The translations under genes were made by a program, and so were the position numbers. This document shows, piece by piece, positions 10,938 to 21,629 of a stretch of 64,000 nt of DNA (within the stretch, counting starts at the first letter, position 1; every line of letters begins with the position of its first letter). Origin of the DNA: Campanula takesimana (lineage: Eukaryota; Streptophyta; Magnoliopsida; Asterales; Campanulaceae); assembly GCA_026119855.1 (NCBI GenBank), contig JAOWBW010000162.1:873076-937075 (forward strand). Reading direction: 5' to 3'. Below the pieces are notes generated by a model. The model saw only the letters and a list, made by a program, of their open reading frames with translations. It was not told the origin of the DNA and did not search any database.

Positions 10938-12046
10938 TTAGCTCCTCTCTCTCTTCCGGGGGAAGTTCTTCCCAATTCGTACCTTCTGTTCTGGGTGTTC
11001 AGGGTTGATAACGACCTCATCCAACTGGTCAACTGGTCTTAGCTCGGGACCGTCCCTGAACTCCAAGGTTTCCACAATAATTTGTTTTACTTTTTCCTTG
11101 TCTTTGCCTTCTATGCTCAAATTCTCCATATCTAGGAGTCTGTCAATCTCGGCATCCATTGGGTCGGGTATTGTGGCCCCCGGGCTTGGGACGAGGGCGA
11201 GGTTTGAGCCGCACAGCTCGTCCGAAGCTGTGTTCATGGAGATACAACCATATCCTTCCAACCTGTAGGTCACCTCGGTCTCTGTCATGGAATTTTCAGC
11301 ATACAGTGACCCATTCCTCAGGCATGTCTACTGTTATCACACCGATGTTAGGGACTGATGTAGTGACCGTGGTCGACTTCGATATAGTAATATTTCTTTC
11401 GGGAGTGTCAATCTCCATCTTGGTTTTTGCCTTTCTTGACCTCATCACGTGCTCTAAAAAGTGGTTGGGGTTGCCGAGGACGCAGCCTATGCCTTCTGGG
11501 GTTGGGAATTTCACCCTTTGGTGAGGGAGGGAAGCAACCATTCCCAGTTTTCCCTGACTAGGAGAGCCAAGGATGGCATGGTAGTCACTTGCCAAATCCA
11601 TAACGATGAAAGTGATCGTTGCCGATGGGGTACTCACCGACTTCTAGTACCAAGTCCACAGTTCCCTTAGCCTCGGCTTTGTGATTTGTAAATCCTTCTA
11701 GTCTCCCATTGTACGGGGTCAGCATGGTGTCTGGAAACTCCATCTATTTGAAGGTTCTGTAATAGAGCACGTCTTTAGCAGCCCCAGAATCTATTAAGAG
11801 CCTTTCCGACTCGCAGTTGTCGATTCGGCCTGTGATGACCAACGGTTGTTCTCTCATGGCCCTGTTTCTGGCCAGCTCGTTAGGGGAGAAACTAATCACC
11901 TCCTCCCCTTTGTGAATCCAAGGGGGGATATGGTAAACCTTGCTTAGCTCGTAGATCTGCTCTTTTAACTTGGTGTTGGAAGGAATTTCCTCTCTGATTA
12001 CACCAATCAGCTTTGCCCGAGGTGGTCTATCTTCGCGGTCCTCCAC
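10938..12046 (-). pseudogene. Gypsy protease and protease-RT linker
   Basis: The aspartic protease active site is visible at the left end of the 11744-12046 frame as ERLLIDSGAAKDVLYY, with the D-S-G triad. It is preceded by LVITGRIDN and EEVISFSPNE. The linker follows as frames 11296-11637 (FIVMDLASDYHAILGSP, a typical 'YNAILGRP' block) and 10938-11288. At least two frameshifts separate these segments. Confidence 0.85.
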
Positions 12047-13060
12047 CGCTTCGCCCTCTCTCGGACGTTTGTTGTCTTTCTTTGCTAAGTATTCATTTAG
12101 TTTCCCCTGATCGGCCCACCTCTGTAGTATTTTCTTTAGGGCAAAGCAGTTATCCGTCTCGTGCCCGTTATCTCGGTGGTAGGCACAGTACTTGCTGGTG
12201 TCTCATGGGAACTTTGGGTTATCTTTAAGGGGTTTTGGATTTGGGAGATTCACCAGGTTCATGATCTCGGAAATCGGCTTGGTAAGGGGGGTAAAGACCT
12301 CGGTCGGTCTCGTTCTGTTGTTCCCTCGGTTACCACTTCCACTAGTACCTTGGACCGAGTTAGAAGTGGGTGGCCTACCTTCCCCTTATCGGTCTCGATC
12401 TCTGTATCCGGACATCAGTTTCTTTTTTTCTTCAGCAGTGGCTGTCGCATAGGCCATCTGGTATAGCTCAGATTTTGTAAGAGGTTCTCTTACCGACAAT
12501 TCATAGGTGAGCTCGTCTGATCTTTGCTCGTTATAGAAGCACATTATGATCTCCCAGACCGTGAGTCTCTCTTCTATTGAGTCAGCCAAGTCTCTGAACC
12601 TATTGTAGAAGTCCATAGTTGACTCGCTCTTTCCCTGAACTATGTTTGCCAGATCCGACAATATTTTCTTTCTAGCCCCGGCAGTGGCGAAATACTCTAG
12701 AAAACTTGACTTCAATTTAGAGAAGGAGTTGATGCTTCTTCTCTCTAAGTCCATAAACCAAGACCTGGCTGCTCCAACTAACGTACTAGCAAAGGCCTTG
12801 CAAAGTACGTCGTCTTTATTGGAAATCAAGGCCATCATTCCTTCAAAAGACTGTAGGTGGTCCATGGCATCAGAACTGCCGAAATATTTGTCCAGGTGAG
12901 GAAGCTTCAACTGGGGATTGGGTGGGGAATCCTTTATCCACTGAGAAAACGGACGCATTGCGTCATAGTCAGTCTTCGGCTTTCTCTGCCCCTGGTTCAT
13001 CACTATATTATCAATCCTCTCCTGCAAATCCAATATAATCTGCTCACTGAACCCTGAGCT
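12047..13060 (-). pseudogene. Gypsy gag capsid and zinc knuckle
   Basis: The frame 12386-13033 is the retrotransposon gag domain: KLPHLDKYFGSSDAMDHLQS, AFASTLVGAARSWFMDL, SINSFSKLKSSFLEYF and STMDFYNRFRDLADSI. Downstream near 12140-12190, in another frame, CAYHRDNGHETDNC gives the C-H-H-C zinc site followed by FALKKILQRWADQGKL. Frameshifts separate the two parts. Confidence 0.88.
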
Positions 13061-13855
13061 GCGATGGGAGGTTCTCGGCTGGTCTCTTTCTCCGTCTCGT
13101 CCCCTTCCAATAACAAGGCTTGTGTCTGGATCATCACGAGGTCGTCTCGGAGGAGTACGACAAGGTGGCTCCTATCTGGGTGGGACTTGATCTTGATTTT
13201 GCCATCGTCGCCTTTCTCCTAGAATTCTCACATCTGGAGATTCTGCCTCTTCTTCTCTTCTACGATTTATTTGATCCCTCAGATCCCTTCCATCGGGATT
13301 AATTGGGCCAAATCGACCTTCTAGTCAGCTTGATGAAGCAGCTCGATTTCCTGGAGGGGTGTCACGCGGTTCCTGATGACGTCTGTCCTTAGTGCGTGTG
13401 TTCCCCCTACGGTCACTTCTTTCACCGCCTCCCAAAGCTCCTCTCGTGCCAGAGGGCTGGGCGAAGGGTGCCAAGGAGTGGTCAGGATCAAATTCTAGAA
13501 GAGCCCTCTGAGCATCAGCTAGTTGCTGAAGGGTTGAGAGATTCTGATGTAACAATGTCCTTCGGTCAATTGGTGCCCGCCTAGAAGGGCCAGCCTCGGT
13601 AAGCTGAGGTCGTGAAGTCGTCCGTCTCCGCCATCCATACTGTTGAGTAATTTCAGGCGCCGGTCCTCTGGAACGGGTGTGCATTCCGCCCCCCTGAGGT
13701 GGAGGAGGGAGGCCTTGATTCAGAGCGTTGTTATTTGTCACGTTAGGTAGTGGCGGGTTGAGATTGGCGTCTAGTATAACGCTAGCCTCCCGACCGTCGA
13801 CGTGAGTTCTAGACATGGGGAAATTTATGGTTTTCCGAATAGGGATTCTCCAACG
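13061..13855 (-). pseudogene. Gypsy gag N-terminal region
   Basis: An open minus frame from about 13817 (MSRTHVDGREASVI) to 13325 is rich in P, R, Q and N. It has low-complexity stretches and a coiled segment (LLHQNLSTLQQLADAQRALLE). This is the usual poorly conserved start of Tat-lineage gag, just downstream of the primer site. The same frame continues upstream into LTR DNA, where it is not coding. It ends in a stop before joining the capsid frame, so gag is broken. Confidence 0.7.
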
Positions 13856-13857
13856 AC

Positions 13858-13880
13858 GATTCCCGGCAATGGAACCAAAC
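13858..13880 (-). other. candidate primer-binding site of the Gypsy element
   Basis: On the minus strand the sequence TTTGGTTCCATTGCCGGGAA lies directly after the LTR end (CATCA at 13881-13885 on the plus strand read in reverse). It resembles the TTGGCGCCGTTGCCGGGGA-type site of Tat elements. It fixes the inner LTR edge at about 13881. Confidence 0.6.
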
Positions 13881-14612
13881 TGATGCTGCCAAAAACGTGT
13901 CGGATCAGCCCTCCGTCTAGCGGTTCGGATAAATCCAGCAATGAGATCTTCCCCGTTCGGATCTGCGCACAATGAGCACACGTAAACTAAGCTGGGGCTT
14001 TACCGGCGAAGGCCCTCCGGCGTGAGAGTAAGAATACGAGTGATATGAATGAATAGAGAAATCAATTGACTAGTTTAGAGCCAAATAGTTCATTACCCGT
14101 CTCCTGTTGTGAGGACCTGTTTTTATAGGCGTGGGTGAATGAGTCCTAACTTGTTAGAGAAGCTAGGGAGCCCGTTTCACTGTGGGACTCGTATTCCTTG
14201 GAGAGAGACTCCGGATAAGGATGAATGGTATCCCAGTTACCTTGTAGAAAAGATATCTTTGTTTAGAAAAGGATCTCAACTGTTAGAGTTGTAATCACAC
14301 TCTGTAAGTAGACTCCCTGTAATAATGGGAGGTTTTTTATATAACTCGGCCCGTCATCCAGCTCGGCTCGTCCTAGAGGCCGGCTAAGGATTGGTCTTCT
14401 TGGAACTCGACCTAGGCAAGGTCTGCCTGCTCGGCCTGTACGATGTCAGCCTATAAGTATAGGCTTCAGGTGAACGGGCCTCTCGGTATAGGCCTCCTAG
14501 GTTTATAGGCCCAGAGTATATGGGTCCCACTTACCCAAGTCGGTTTATGTCGTTCAGGACCCTTTCCCACTTCTCTTGAAACGAAAATTTTGGATTTGGC
14601 GCTTTAGTTGCA
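13881..14612 (-). repeat. 5' LTR of the Gypsy element
   Basis: The inner edge is set by the primer site. The outer edge is uncertain because the 3' LTR is outside the window; TGCA at about 14609-14612 is the best candidate. No coding sequence is present. The minus-strand phrase CCTATAAAAACAGG near 14110-14125 is a plausible TATA region. Confidence 0.6.
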
Positions 14613-14906
14613 TCCCTCCATCTAGCAATAGTCTAACTCTTGTACGACGGCCCCCTCACCACCGTATATAAAATCAATTTTATATGCCAGTTTTACTTAT
14701 ACTCCCGTATGTAATGCGGTCATGTATAACGACTCCATTTCCGCCGCCGTATAAATTTCATTATACATGACGGTTTTCCTAGACCCTCGTATATTTTAAT
14801 TATTTACGGCAGTCTATACATACCGCCGTATATGTGGGACTATTTACGGTGGCCCCGTGTCAGCCGCCATATATAACTGCCGTAAATAACTAATATTCTT
14901 GTAGTG
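14613..14906 (-). mobile_element. CACTA (En/Spm) transposon terminus, one end only
   Basis: The right end reads, on the minus strand, CACTACAAGAATATTAGTTA, the canonical CACTA terminal inverted repeat. Inside are subterminal repeats built on CCGTATATA / TACGGCAG motifs, at least six copies between 14650 and 14890. The partner terminus was not found in the window. The end abuts the 3' part of Copia-2, so the CACTA element, or a derivative carrying the Gypsy element inside it, appears to have landed in Copia-2. Confidence 0.8.
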
Positions 14907-14908
14907 AT

Positions 14909-15835
14909 TGAACCTTCTTTGTGGGATCTCCACTCAGATAGGTTGGGTTTGCTACTGCGTATGAATTATATAGGGTTCAGTCCCATCCCCAACCTGGATT
15001 TTTGGACAAGAACTAATTCAAGTCCTTTGGTTAAAGGATCAGCTGTGTTATCTTTAGTACTAACATAATCAACAGGTATTACCTTCCGAGACACAAGATC
15101 CCTTATAGATTTTAATCTAATTTGGATATGTCTCTTTTTTTTTCAATTGTACTTGACACTTTTGATTTTCGCAATTATGGCAGTATTGTCACAATGTACC
15201 GAAATCACAGGCATAGGCTTGCTGATCATGGGTAACTCGGACATCAGTCCTTGTAGCCATTCAGCTTCCAATCCATTAGTGTCAAGGGCAACTAATTCAG
15301 CCTCAAAAGTAGACATAGACAACAGAGTTTGTTTTGTAGACCTCCGGGCGACTGCAGCACTGCCTAGGGTGAAAACATACCCTGTACAGCCATAACTCTC
15401 AGAGTTAGTGGCAATCCAGCTAGCATCACTATATCCTTCAAGAACAGCAGTATATCTCTTGTAATGCAGCCCAAGGGAAACAGTTCCCTTCAAGTACCTA
15501 AGTACTCGGTTTAGAGCTTCCCAATGAGCTCTATTCGGACACTTAGTGTATCTAGCCAATCTTGTTATAGAGTAGGAAATATCCGGTCTCGTACAATTGG
15601 CAAGATACATCAAGCTCCCAATAATCTGAGAATACTTCAATTGAGCCACAGGTACACCAGTCTCATTCTTAGTAAGTGCTACAGAAGTATCAAATGGAGT
15701 ACTAACGATTCTACCATTACTACCAAACTTCTCAATAATACTTACAATATAATAAGACTGTGAGATAGTAATGCCTTGAGCTGAACGAGTCAGCTTAAGT
15801 CCAAGAATCACGTCAGCAACCCCCATATCCTTCAT
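14909..15835 (-). pseudogene. Copia-2 RNase H and RT C-terminus
   Basis: This holds MKDMGVADVILGLKLTRS, YLANCTRPDISYSITRLARY, ALNRVLRYLKGT, LEGYSDASWIATN, STFEAELVALDTNGLEAEWL and VHCDNTAIIAKIKSVKYN. A run of T at about 15133-15141 shifts the frame, after which RHIQIRLKSIRDLV, IPVDYVSTKDNTADPLTKGL and GMGLNPI follow in another frame down to about 14975. Confidence 0.9.
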
Positions 15836-16936
15836 CTATAACTTACTTTTCAAGAAAGACTTGGTCTCATCAATTATCCTCATATTATTCCCAAATAACA
15901 GAATATCATCAACATATAGGCATAAGACAATACTATTATCACCCTTTATTTTGCTATAGACACATTTATCAAATTCATTCGGAACAAAAGCGTGGGATAA
16001 GACAATTTGATCAAATTTCTCATGCCATTGCTTTGGGGATTGTTTAAGTCCATAAAGAGACTTAACCAGTTTGCAAACCTTTTTCTCATTACCAGAAGCT
16101 ACAAATCCTTCAGGTTGATCCATATAAATTTCTTCCTCAAGATCGCCATGAAGAAAGGTAGTCTTAACATCCATCTGATGGATATGAAGATCATATACAG
16201 AAGCCAATGCTATAAGCATACGAATTGTAGTCATTCTAGCAACAGGGGAATAGGTATCGAAATAGTCTATTCCTTCCATTTGCTTAAACCCTTTAGCAAC
16301 CAGTCTAGCCTTAAACTTATCAACAGTACCATCTGGTTTCATTTTCCTCTTAAAAACCCACTTACACCCTATTGTATTACAACCAGGAGGAAGGTCAACT
16401 AATTCCCATGTCCCATTTGAGACAATAGAATCAATTTCACTTTTAACGGCATCCTTACATTGCTTAGCATCCGAAGATGCCATAGCTTCCTTGAAGGTAT
16501 TAGGATCACCCTCGATATTGAAAGTAACGAAGTCACTTCCATAATCCTTGGTAATCCTAGCCCGCTTGCTCCTCCTTGGTTCTTCCTCATCATTAGATAA
16601 GGAACCAGCTGAATCAACCCCCACATTTGTCATCTCTTCCACTTGAGTTGGAATAGAGTCAGATGTAGTGTTAGATTCCTTAGGGAGTCCAGTTTTCATA
16701 GGAAACACATCCTCAAAAAATATTGCATCACGTAACTCAACAATTGAGTTCACCTCTATGCCAGAAATTTCAGATTTGATAATCATAAATCTCAATGCAT
16801 AACTGGTTTCAGAATATCCTATAAAAATAGCATCAACAGTTTTTGGACCAAGTTTTTTCCTTCTATGTGCGGGTACAAGTACCTTGGCAAGGCACCTCCA
16901 CACTTTAAGGTAACTCAAGCTTGTCTTTCTATCTTT
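15836..16936 (-). pseudogene. Copia-2 reverse transcriptase
   Basis: The blocks are WELVDLPPGCNTIGCKWVFK, GTVDKFKARLVAKGFKQ, DVKTTFLHGDLEEEIYM, KSLYGLKQSPKQWHEKF and the intact catalytic LCLYVDDILLFGNN. The frame ends at an in-frame TAG (15836-15838) directly before MKDMG of the next block. A second in-frame TAG near 16937 separates it from integrase. Confidence 0.92.
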
Positions 16937-17671
16937 CTAAAGTTCAAACGGACTTGCTTGATTATTCTTAGGAGGAGCTCTATTCAGAATATGGCAAGCC
17001 GTATTCAAAGCTTCACCCCACATATAATTAGGCAATCCAGAACTTATAAGTAAACTATTGATCATATCAGTTAAGGTTCTATTTTTACGTTCAGCAATAC
17101 CATTGCCATTGTCTTGACAGTAGTACTTAAATGGGTTAGACTCATATTCTCCACCTCTATCATATCTTAACCGTTTAAGTTTCTTGCCAGTTTGATTTTC
17201 TGCTTCATTCTTAAAAATGATAAACTTTTCCAATGCTTCATCTTTACTATTAAGTAAATAAACATAACAGTATCTAGAGCAATCATCAATAAATGTGATA
17301 AAGTATTTCTTTTTATCTCTTGTTAAAAGTCCATTAAATTCAAAAATGTCAGTATGAACTAAATCAAGAATTTCAGAGTCTCTAACAACAGAATGAAACG
17401 ATTTCTTTACAGATTTAGCTTCAACACAAGTATGGCATTTAGACTTTTTATCAATAACATGTTTAGGTATTAAATCCAGATTCATCATTCTTTTTATGGA
17501 ATCATAATTTATATGACCTAAACGACCATGCCAAATGTTTGAAGATTCAATATTAAAGGAAACAGGATAATCAATAAATGAATCATCAAGAGTACTAAAA
17601 TTTTCCTCAACTCTAATTTTAAATAAACCATCCGAAGAGTAACCCTTCGCAACAAAACTACCAGAATCCAA
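16937..17671 (-). pseudogene. Copia-2 integrase with shortened catalytic core
   Basis: The zinc site is present (WHGRLGHINYDSI, CHTCVEAK), with the first catalytic aspartate in LVHTDIFEF, the second in LRYDRGGEYES, and the glutamate in GIAERKNRT. Only 22 residues separate the second aspartate and the glutamate, where the family has 35. The junction reads DNGNGIAE, consistent with a 39-bp in-frame loss between two AATGG-type microhomologies. Confidence 0.9.
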
Positions 17672-18260
17672 AAGTATAACTTTATTACATTTAAATGAAT
17701 TTATCTAAACCTTCTCTAACTAAGCAACTACCACTAATGATATTACGATGAACATCAGGAACGTGATACACTCGGTGGAAGGTCAGAATGCGCCCATTAG
17801 GAAACTTCAGGTCCACGCTTCCAGTCCCAAGCACTTTGGCAGAACTAGAGTTCCCCATCGTCACTGTTCTCCCACGTTCAGGCTGGTAAGATACAAATAG
17901 CAATTTATCAGCACAAACGTGCACATTTTCCCCAGTATCTACTAACCACTCATTGAGTTCATAAACAGTACAAAGTTCAGGTTTAGAGATTACATACTTG
18001 GTGATTTCGGTGGTCAAAGACTCAATTCCAGGTGCACCAGCATCCGGCTCATCGTCCTTGGATCCAATCACCATGTTCACTAGCCCTTGATCCGCAGAAC
18101 CTTGTGGCGCTTTTCCTTTCTTGGACGGGCAGTCCCTAAAAAAGTGTCCACCTGTTCCACAGTTCCAGCAAGTCTATTTTGCTTTTGGCTTTTTCTGGAT
18201 GTTCTTTTTAGGTTTCAACTTAAAGTTATCTTTAGATCCATTTTTAACAGCTTTTCCTCT
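17672..18260 (-). pseudogene. Copia-2 zinc knuckle and protease
   Basis: CWNCGTGGHFFRDC (near 18130-18170) is the CCHC knuckle, preceded by a stop at 18174-18176. The protease follows as ELNEWLVDTGENVHVCADK, with the D-T-G active site, then RVYHVPDVHRNIISGSCLV leading into integrase. Confidence 0.9.
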
Positions 18261-18918
18261 GTTCTTAGCACTAGCAGTTATCAGCAGGTACACTAACACC
18301 GTTACTATGGTGCACTTCCTGGATCGATATTGCATTCATCAAGTCATTGAGTGTCAAGCTTCCTGTACAGTGCTTGAGGCTCATACCGAATTCCTCCCAA
18401 GCACGAGGAAACTTCTCAGTGATCGACATGACTACGAACTTCTCAGGAAGTTCCATAGCCCCATCCTTGAGTGATTGCGATATGATCTGGAATTCATGCA
18501 CTTGATCAGTAACAGATTTTCCATCAACCATCCGATACTTCAGGAACTTAGACACACTGTATTTTTCAACACCAACATCGTCAGTGTTATACTTTGTGTT
18601 AAGTGATTCCCACAGCGAAGCAGCAGTGAGTGGAGCAGAACAGTATACATCGAAGAGTATATTCGACAGAGCCGAAAGAATGCATCCACGAACAACACCG
18701 TCCCTCTCCGCCCACTAAGCAGCAGCCTTTGCTGTTTCAGGGTCCTTATCGTCAATGGCAGGGCACTTCTCAGTCAGCATACCAGTCATTCCCTTAATTG
18801 ACAACTAGATCTTCATGCGCTCCTGCCAGCGCTTGAAGTTCTTTCCAGGGAACTTCTCAGGCAGATCTGAGGTGTCAACAAGGGACTTGAATGGAGCAGT
18901 ATTACCAGATGAAGTCAT
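18261..18918 (-). pseudogene. Copia-2 gag
   Basis: The start ATG is at 18916-18918, giving MTSSGNTAPFKSLVDTSDLP, then KNFKRWQERMKI, a stop, TEKCPAIDDKDPETAKAAA, a stop, and ERDGVVRGCILSALSNILFD. After a frameshift it continues as KYRMVDGKSVTDQVHEFQII and SLKHCTGSLTLNDLMNAI. This is a typical UBN2/gag-polypeptide of Copia origin with two nonsense changes. Confidence 0.85.
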
Positions 18919-18939
18919 GATTAATAAATTCTCTTAGAC

Positions 18940-19982
18940 TGTTGGAATAAAATATTCGACCAGTTCAGATTAAACAAATTTAATCAATTAAAGGGGCAAT
19001 CACGAATTCAATAGCAATACAGATTATAGCCAAAAGCATAACAGAAATAGCAACAGAACGCGTACCAGGAAAACGGCTAACAGGAAAACAAAAGGGATTC
19101 AGAATACTTATCAGATCGAGTCGCCTATATGAAGACTCTCCTAAGAGAATTTATTGCCCCCTTACTGGTGCGACAAAGAGTTACGGCAAAATCCTCCGAA
19201 GATAAAACGATCTCAGCAAACGTACCAAGAAATCTCGCACGAACAGGTAAAGATGCACTTGCGCTTGCTGTCCCACTTCGCCTGAATCGCCCGCTCAGAT
19301 CAATCACAGAAACAGTGTATGGAGAAGACAGATTTCGAGTTGCAAAAATCAGAAGGTATTTTTTGCGTTAGTAAATCTGAAACCGGGGCTGTTATTTTAT
19401 ACACGTATGAAGTCAGTTTAGGGTTTTTATAAAGACTCTAAAACCTACCCGAATTACAACTGCACAGTTAAAGTCCAGTTAGAAAACTGACGAGACTAAC
19501 TTTTTCCGTTAGCAAAAAGGAAACTTCAAATGAATTTTGACTAAAAAGATACGCTCACGAATCGAACCATTCACCCAAACGCCCTTAGCCCGTGCCCGGC
19601 CAAGCGAGCGCGTGTGGGGAAAGGTTCAATTCCACCTCACATGTAACTTGAACATGAGACTATGAAGTGCCTTGTAATTTATGGCACTCCAACTTCCCAT
19701 TCCTATTCCATGTGGGTTGGGACAAAAATCCTTTTATATTCCCAAAGAAAGGGGAGGTTTGGTTTTCCTATCCCATGTGGGATACCAACCAACCCATTTC
19801 ATCTTTGAGAATTAAAGAACTTACATGCCCATCTTTGAAGTCTTAGAACTATGGATTAACTCCATAATTTGGCTTTCACCAAAACACATAATTTCCTCAT
19901 GCTACATCATATAATGTATATCAACATTGACCATTTACAAATGAGACCCACCCAAAGTTGACCAAATGTCAAATTTCCAACA
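18940..19982 (-). repeat. Copia-2 5' LTR (about 1,043 bp)
   Basis: On the minus strand it starts TGTTGGAAATTTGACATTTG at 19982 and ends TTATTCCAACA at 18940, with inverted TGTTGGA/TCCAACA ends. Only 21 bp separate it from the gag ATG, and no tRNA-Met primer site is recognisable there. Without the second LTR the edges rest on the terminal signature. Confidence 0.75.
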
Positions 19983-20905
19983 ATATATGTGCAAAGTGCT
20001 AAAACTACAATTATTTTGAGACAGTGGGAGTAATAACAACGATAAAATTATTTTGGGATGTACAAAGTATTAACTATGAGTATCATTAAACCTCTAACAG
20101 AACTACTTTTCCTTGCAAGAAGTTGTTTTCTTTTTCTTCCTTTTTTTCTTGAGTAATTATCGTTAAAGTGTATCCAACAATACAATTTTTTGTAATCTCA
20201 ATTTATTGAGATTACAAACAATTGTGTTGTTGAAGTTTTTATTTGTTTTTATGTTGTTTAATAAATTTCTCTCATTTGTAGAGATCCTTTGATTCTCTCC
20301 TCGGTGAGAGCAGTAGATTTCTCTTTTTAGTGGGAGCCTATGCTTGTTGTTTTTTGTATCTTCTAATGGCGACAAATCTCGTAGAATTTCACAATGAAGA
20401 AGAAGTCTTTTTCTTACTTCACATAGATGTTTCGTGAATTTTGATATGTTTTAAGGGCGTTTCCTCATCAACCCGGATTCTCTAACGTATGGACTCAAAG
20501 CAACATCTTATCTAGTGAGGGACCTCTTAAATACCAGATTGAAACAGTTTCCAAATTTTATTTGGATTAGAATCCGTAAGTCTCAAGATTTAGATCGAAA
20601 TAAATTTTGTTGTAGTGAAACTACTTTTAATATTTTAGATGAACCTCCAACTTTTGTGGTGTGCCGTCTCATTTATTATTAGGAATGAAATTAATTTTTG
20701 CCGTTCAAGAAGAAAAAAAAACGTCTAACAGAGGAATTAATAGGAATTGAAAGGCTCAAAACAATGTTAGAATTGAAGTAGAAAGGGTGGAATTGGAATT
20801 GGAATGGACCAGTCCAGCAGCATATCTTTATGGGGTTTAAGACCACCATTAAAATTACCCTCAAAAGAAGAGAATTCCCTTCCCTAGTCCTCCTGCTATT
20901 CAACC
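19983..20905. other. non-coding spacer with a truncated MITE end
   Basis: No gene is supported. At about 20011-20033 TTTTGAGACAGTGGGAGTA looks like one surviving Stowaway terminus, cut on its other side by Copia-2. Around 20180-20230 a short hairpin (TTTGTAATCTCAA / TTGAGATTACAAA) is visible. The rest is AT-rich unassigned DNA. Confidence 0.5.
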
Positions 20906-21098
20906 TGTTGGGGTGCAACCCAAAGTCCCACATCGGCAATTAAGGAAACAATTGCAAGGTATATAAGAGCACCCACCTACTTCATTAGTATGAGGCCTTT
21001 TGGGAGTTGACCCAAAAACAAATCCGTGCGGGCTAGGCCCAAAGCGGACAATATCATACTAATGTGGGAAAGTGGTGGTGGTGGTCGCGGTCCCAACA
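20906..21098 (+). repeat. TRIM 5' LTR
   Basis: Starts TGTTGG and ends CCCAACA. A TATATAAGAGC box lies at about 20959, a plausible promoter TATA element for the element RNA. Confidence 0.9.
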
Positions 21099-21100
21099 AC

Positions 21101-21113
21101 TGGTATCAGAGCC
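21101..21113 (+). other. TRIM primer-binding site
   Basis: TGGTATCAGAGCC, complementary to initiator tRNA-Met, lies two bases after the 5' LTR. Confidence 0.9.
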
Positions 21114-21201
21114 TGGTTCGAATGGGCTCGACCGGGTGGACCGTGTGTGTGCTTTATATGGTGGGGTTCCCCTTGTGCGACATAGCGAATCGAGTCTTGC
21201 A

Positions 21202-21309
21202 ATCGAGGGCGATGGTGTTTCGCGGGCGATTGGTATAATCGAGGGCGGTAGTGTTCCGCGGGCGGTTGGTGAAATCGAGGGCGATGGTGTTTCGCGGGCG
21301 GTTGGTACA
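21202..21309 (+). repeat. 36-bp tandem repeat, three units, inside the TRIM
   Basis: Three units begin at 21202, 21238 and 21274 with ATCGAGGGCG, each 36 bp. They keep frame in a 102-residue open frame (21064-21372) as 12-residue repeats such as IEGDGVSRAIGI. The open frame starts within the LTR and no protein is known from TRIMs, so coding is doubtful. Confidence 0.85.
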
Positions 21310-21381
21310 AGCTTTCGCCGATATGGGCCAGAGGAAACACTGCGGGCCATAGCGGTGTGGTCCTTGGTTTGAGGGGAGGAT

Positions 21382-21574
21382 TGTTGGGGTGCAACCCAAA
21401 GTCCCACATCGGCAATTAAGGAAACAATTGCAAGGTATATAAGAGCACCCACCCACTTCATTAGTATGAGACCTTTTGGGAGTTGACCCAAAAACAAATA
21501 TGTACGGGCTAGGCCCAAAGCGGACAATATCATACTAATGTGGGAAAGTGGTGGTGGTGGTCACGGTCCCATCA
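21382..21574 (+). repeat. TRIM 3' LTR
   Basis: Follows the polypurine tract and ends CCCATCA (CCCAACA in the 5' copy). It is 193 bp, nearly identical to the 5' LTR. Confidence 0.9.
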
Positions 21575-21597
21575 TAACCCGCCAGTATTCGAGTGGC

Positions 21598-21629
21598 TCG
21601 TATTCTCTCCGTCTCATACTTATCGCTAT
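21598..21629 (+). repeat. left piece of a MITE split by Copia-3
   Basis: TATTCTCTCCGTCTCATACT is a Stowaway-type terminus. The body resumes after Copia-3 at 26347 (ACTATTTATTTCTATTTTGA) and runs to about 26510 without a clear right terminus. Copia-3 therefore inserted into an older MITE. Confidence 0.65.

Larger units (their letters stand above)
1..14612 (-). mobile_element. Ty3/Gypsy LTR retrotransposon, Tat lineage, partial
   Basis: Read on the minus strand from right to left, the order is 5' LTR, primer-binding site, gag, protease, RT, RNase H, a second plant-type RNase H, and integrase, followed by a long 3' region with a convergent extra ORF. The second RNase H and the antisense ORF before the 3' LTR are hallmarks of the Tat lineage (Tat/Grande/Retand). 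The 3' LTR would lie left of position 1. The integrase is interrupted at 1778-8289 by a Copia insertion. Frameshifts and stops occur throughout, and the RT catalytic motif is mutated, so the copy is dead. The outer LTR edge near 14612 is an estimate. Confidence 0.85.
14907..19982 (-). mobile_element. Ty1/Copia element, minus strand, 3' end missing (Copia-2)
   Basis: Read right to left it has a 5' LTR (18940-19982), gag, zinc knuckle, protease, integrase, RT and RNase H, ending in GMGLNPI. The 3' LTR is absent because the CACTA terminus at 14906 cuts in first. Numerous stops and small deletions show it is defunct. The gag and RNase H style resemble the Ale/Retrofit group, which is an impression and not a tree-based assignment. 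Confidence 0.85.
20906..21574 (+). mobile_element. TRIM (terminal-repeat retrotransposon in miniature), complete
   Basis: Two 193-bp LTRs (20906-21098 and 21382-21574) start TGTTGGGGTGCAACCCAAAG and differ at only a few positions. A primer site TGGTATCAGAGCC lies at 21101-21113 and a polypurine tract TGAGGGGAGGA at 21370-21380. The interior is only 283 bp and encodes no gag or pol. Flanks CAACC (20901-20905) and TAACC (21575-21579) are a 5-bp target duplication with one mismatch. It must depend on an autonomous partner. Confidence 0.92.
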
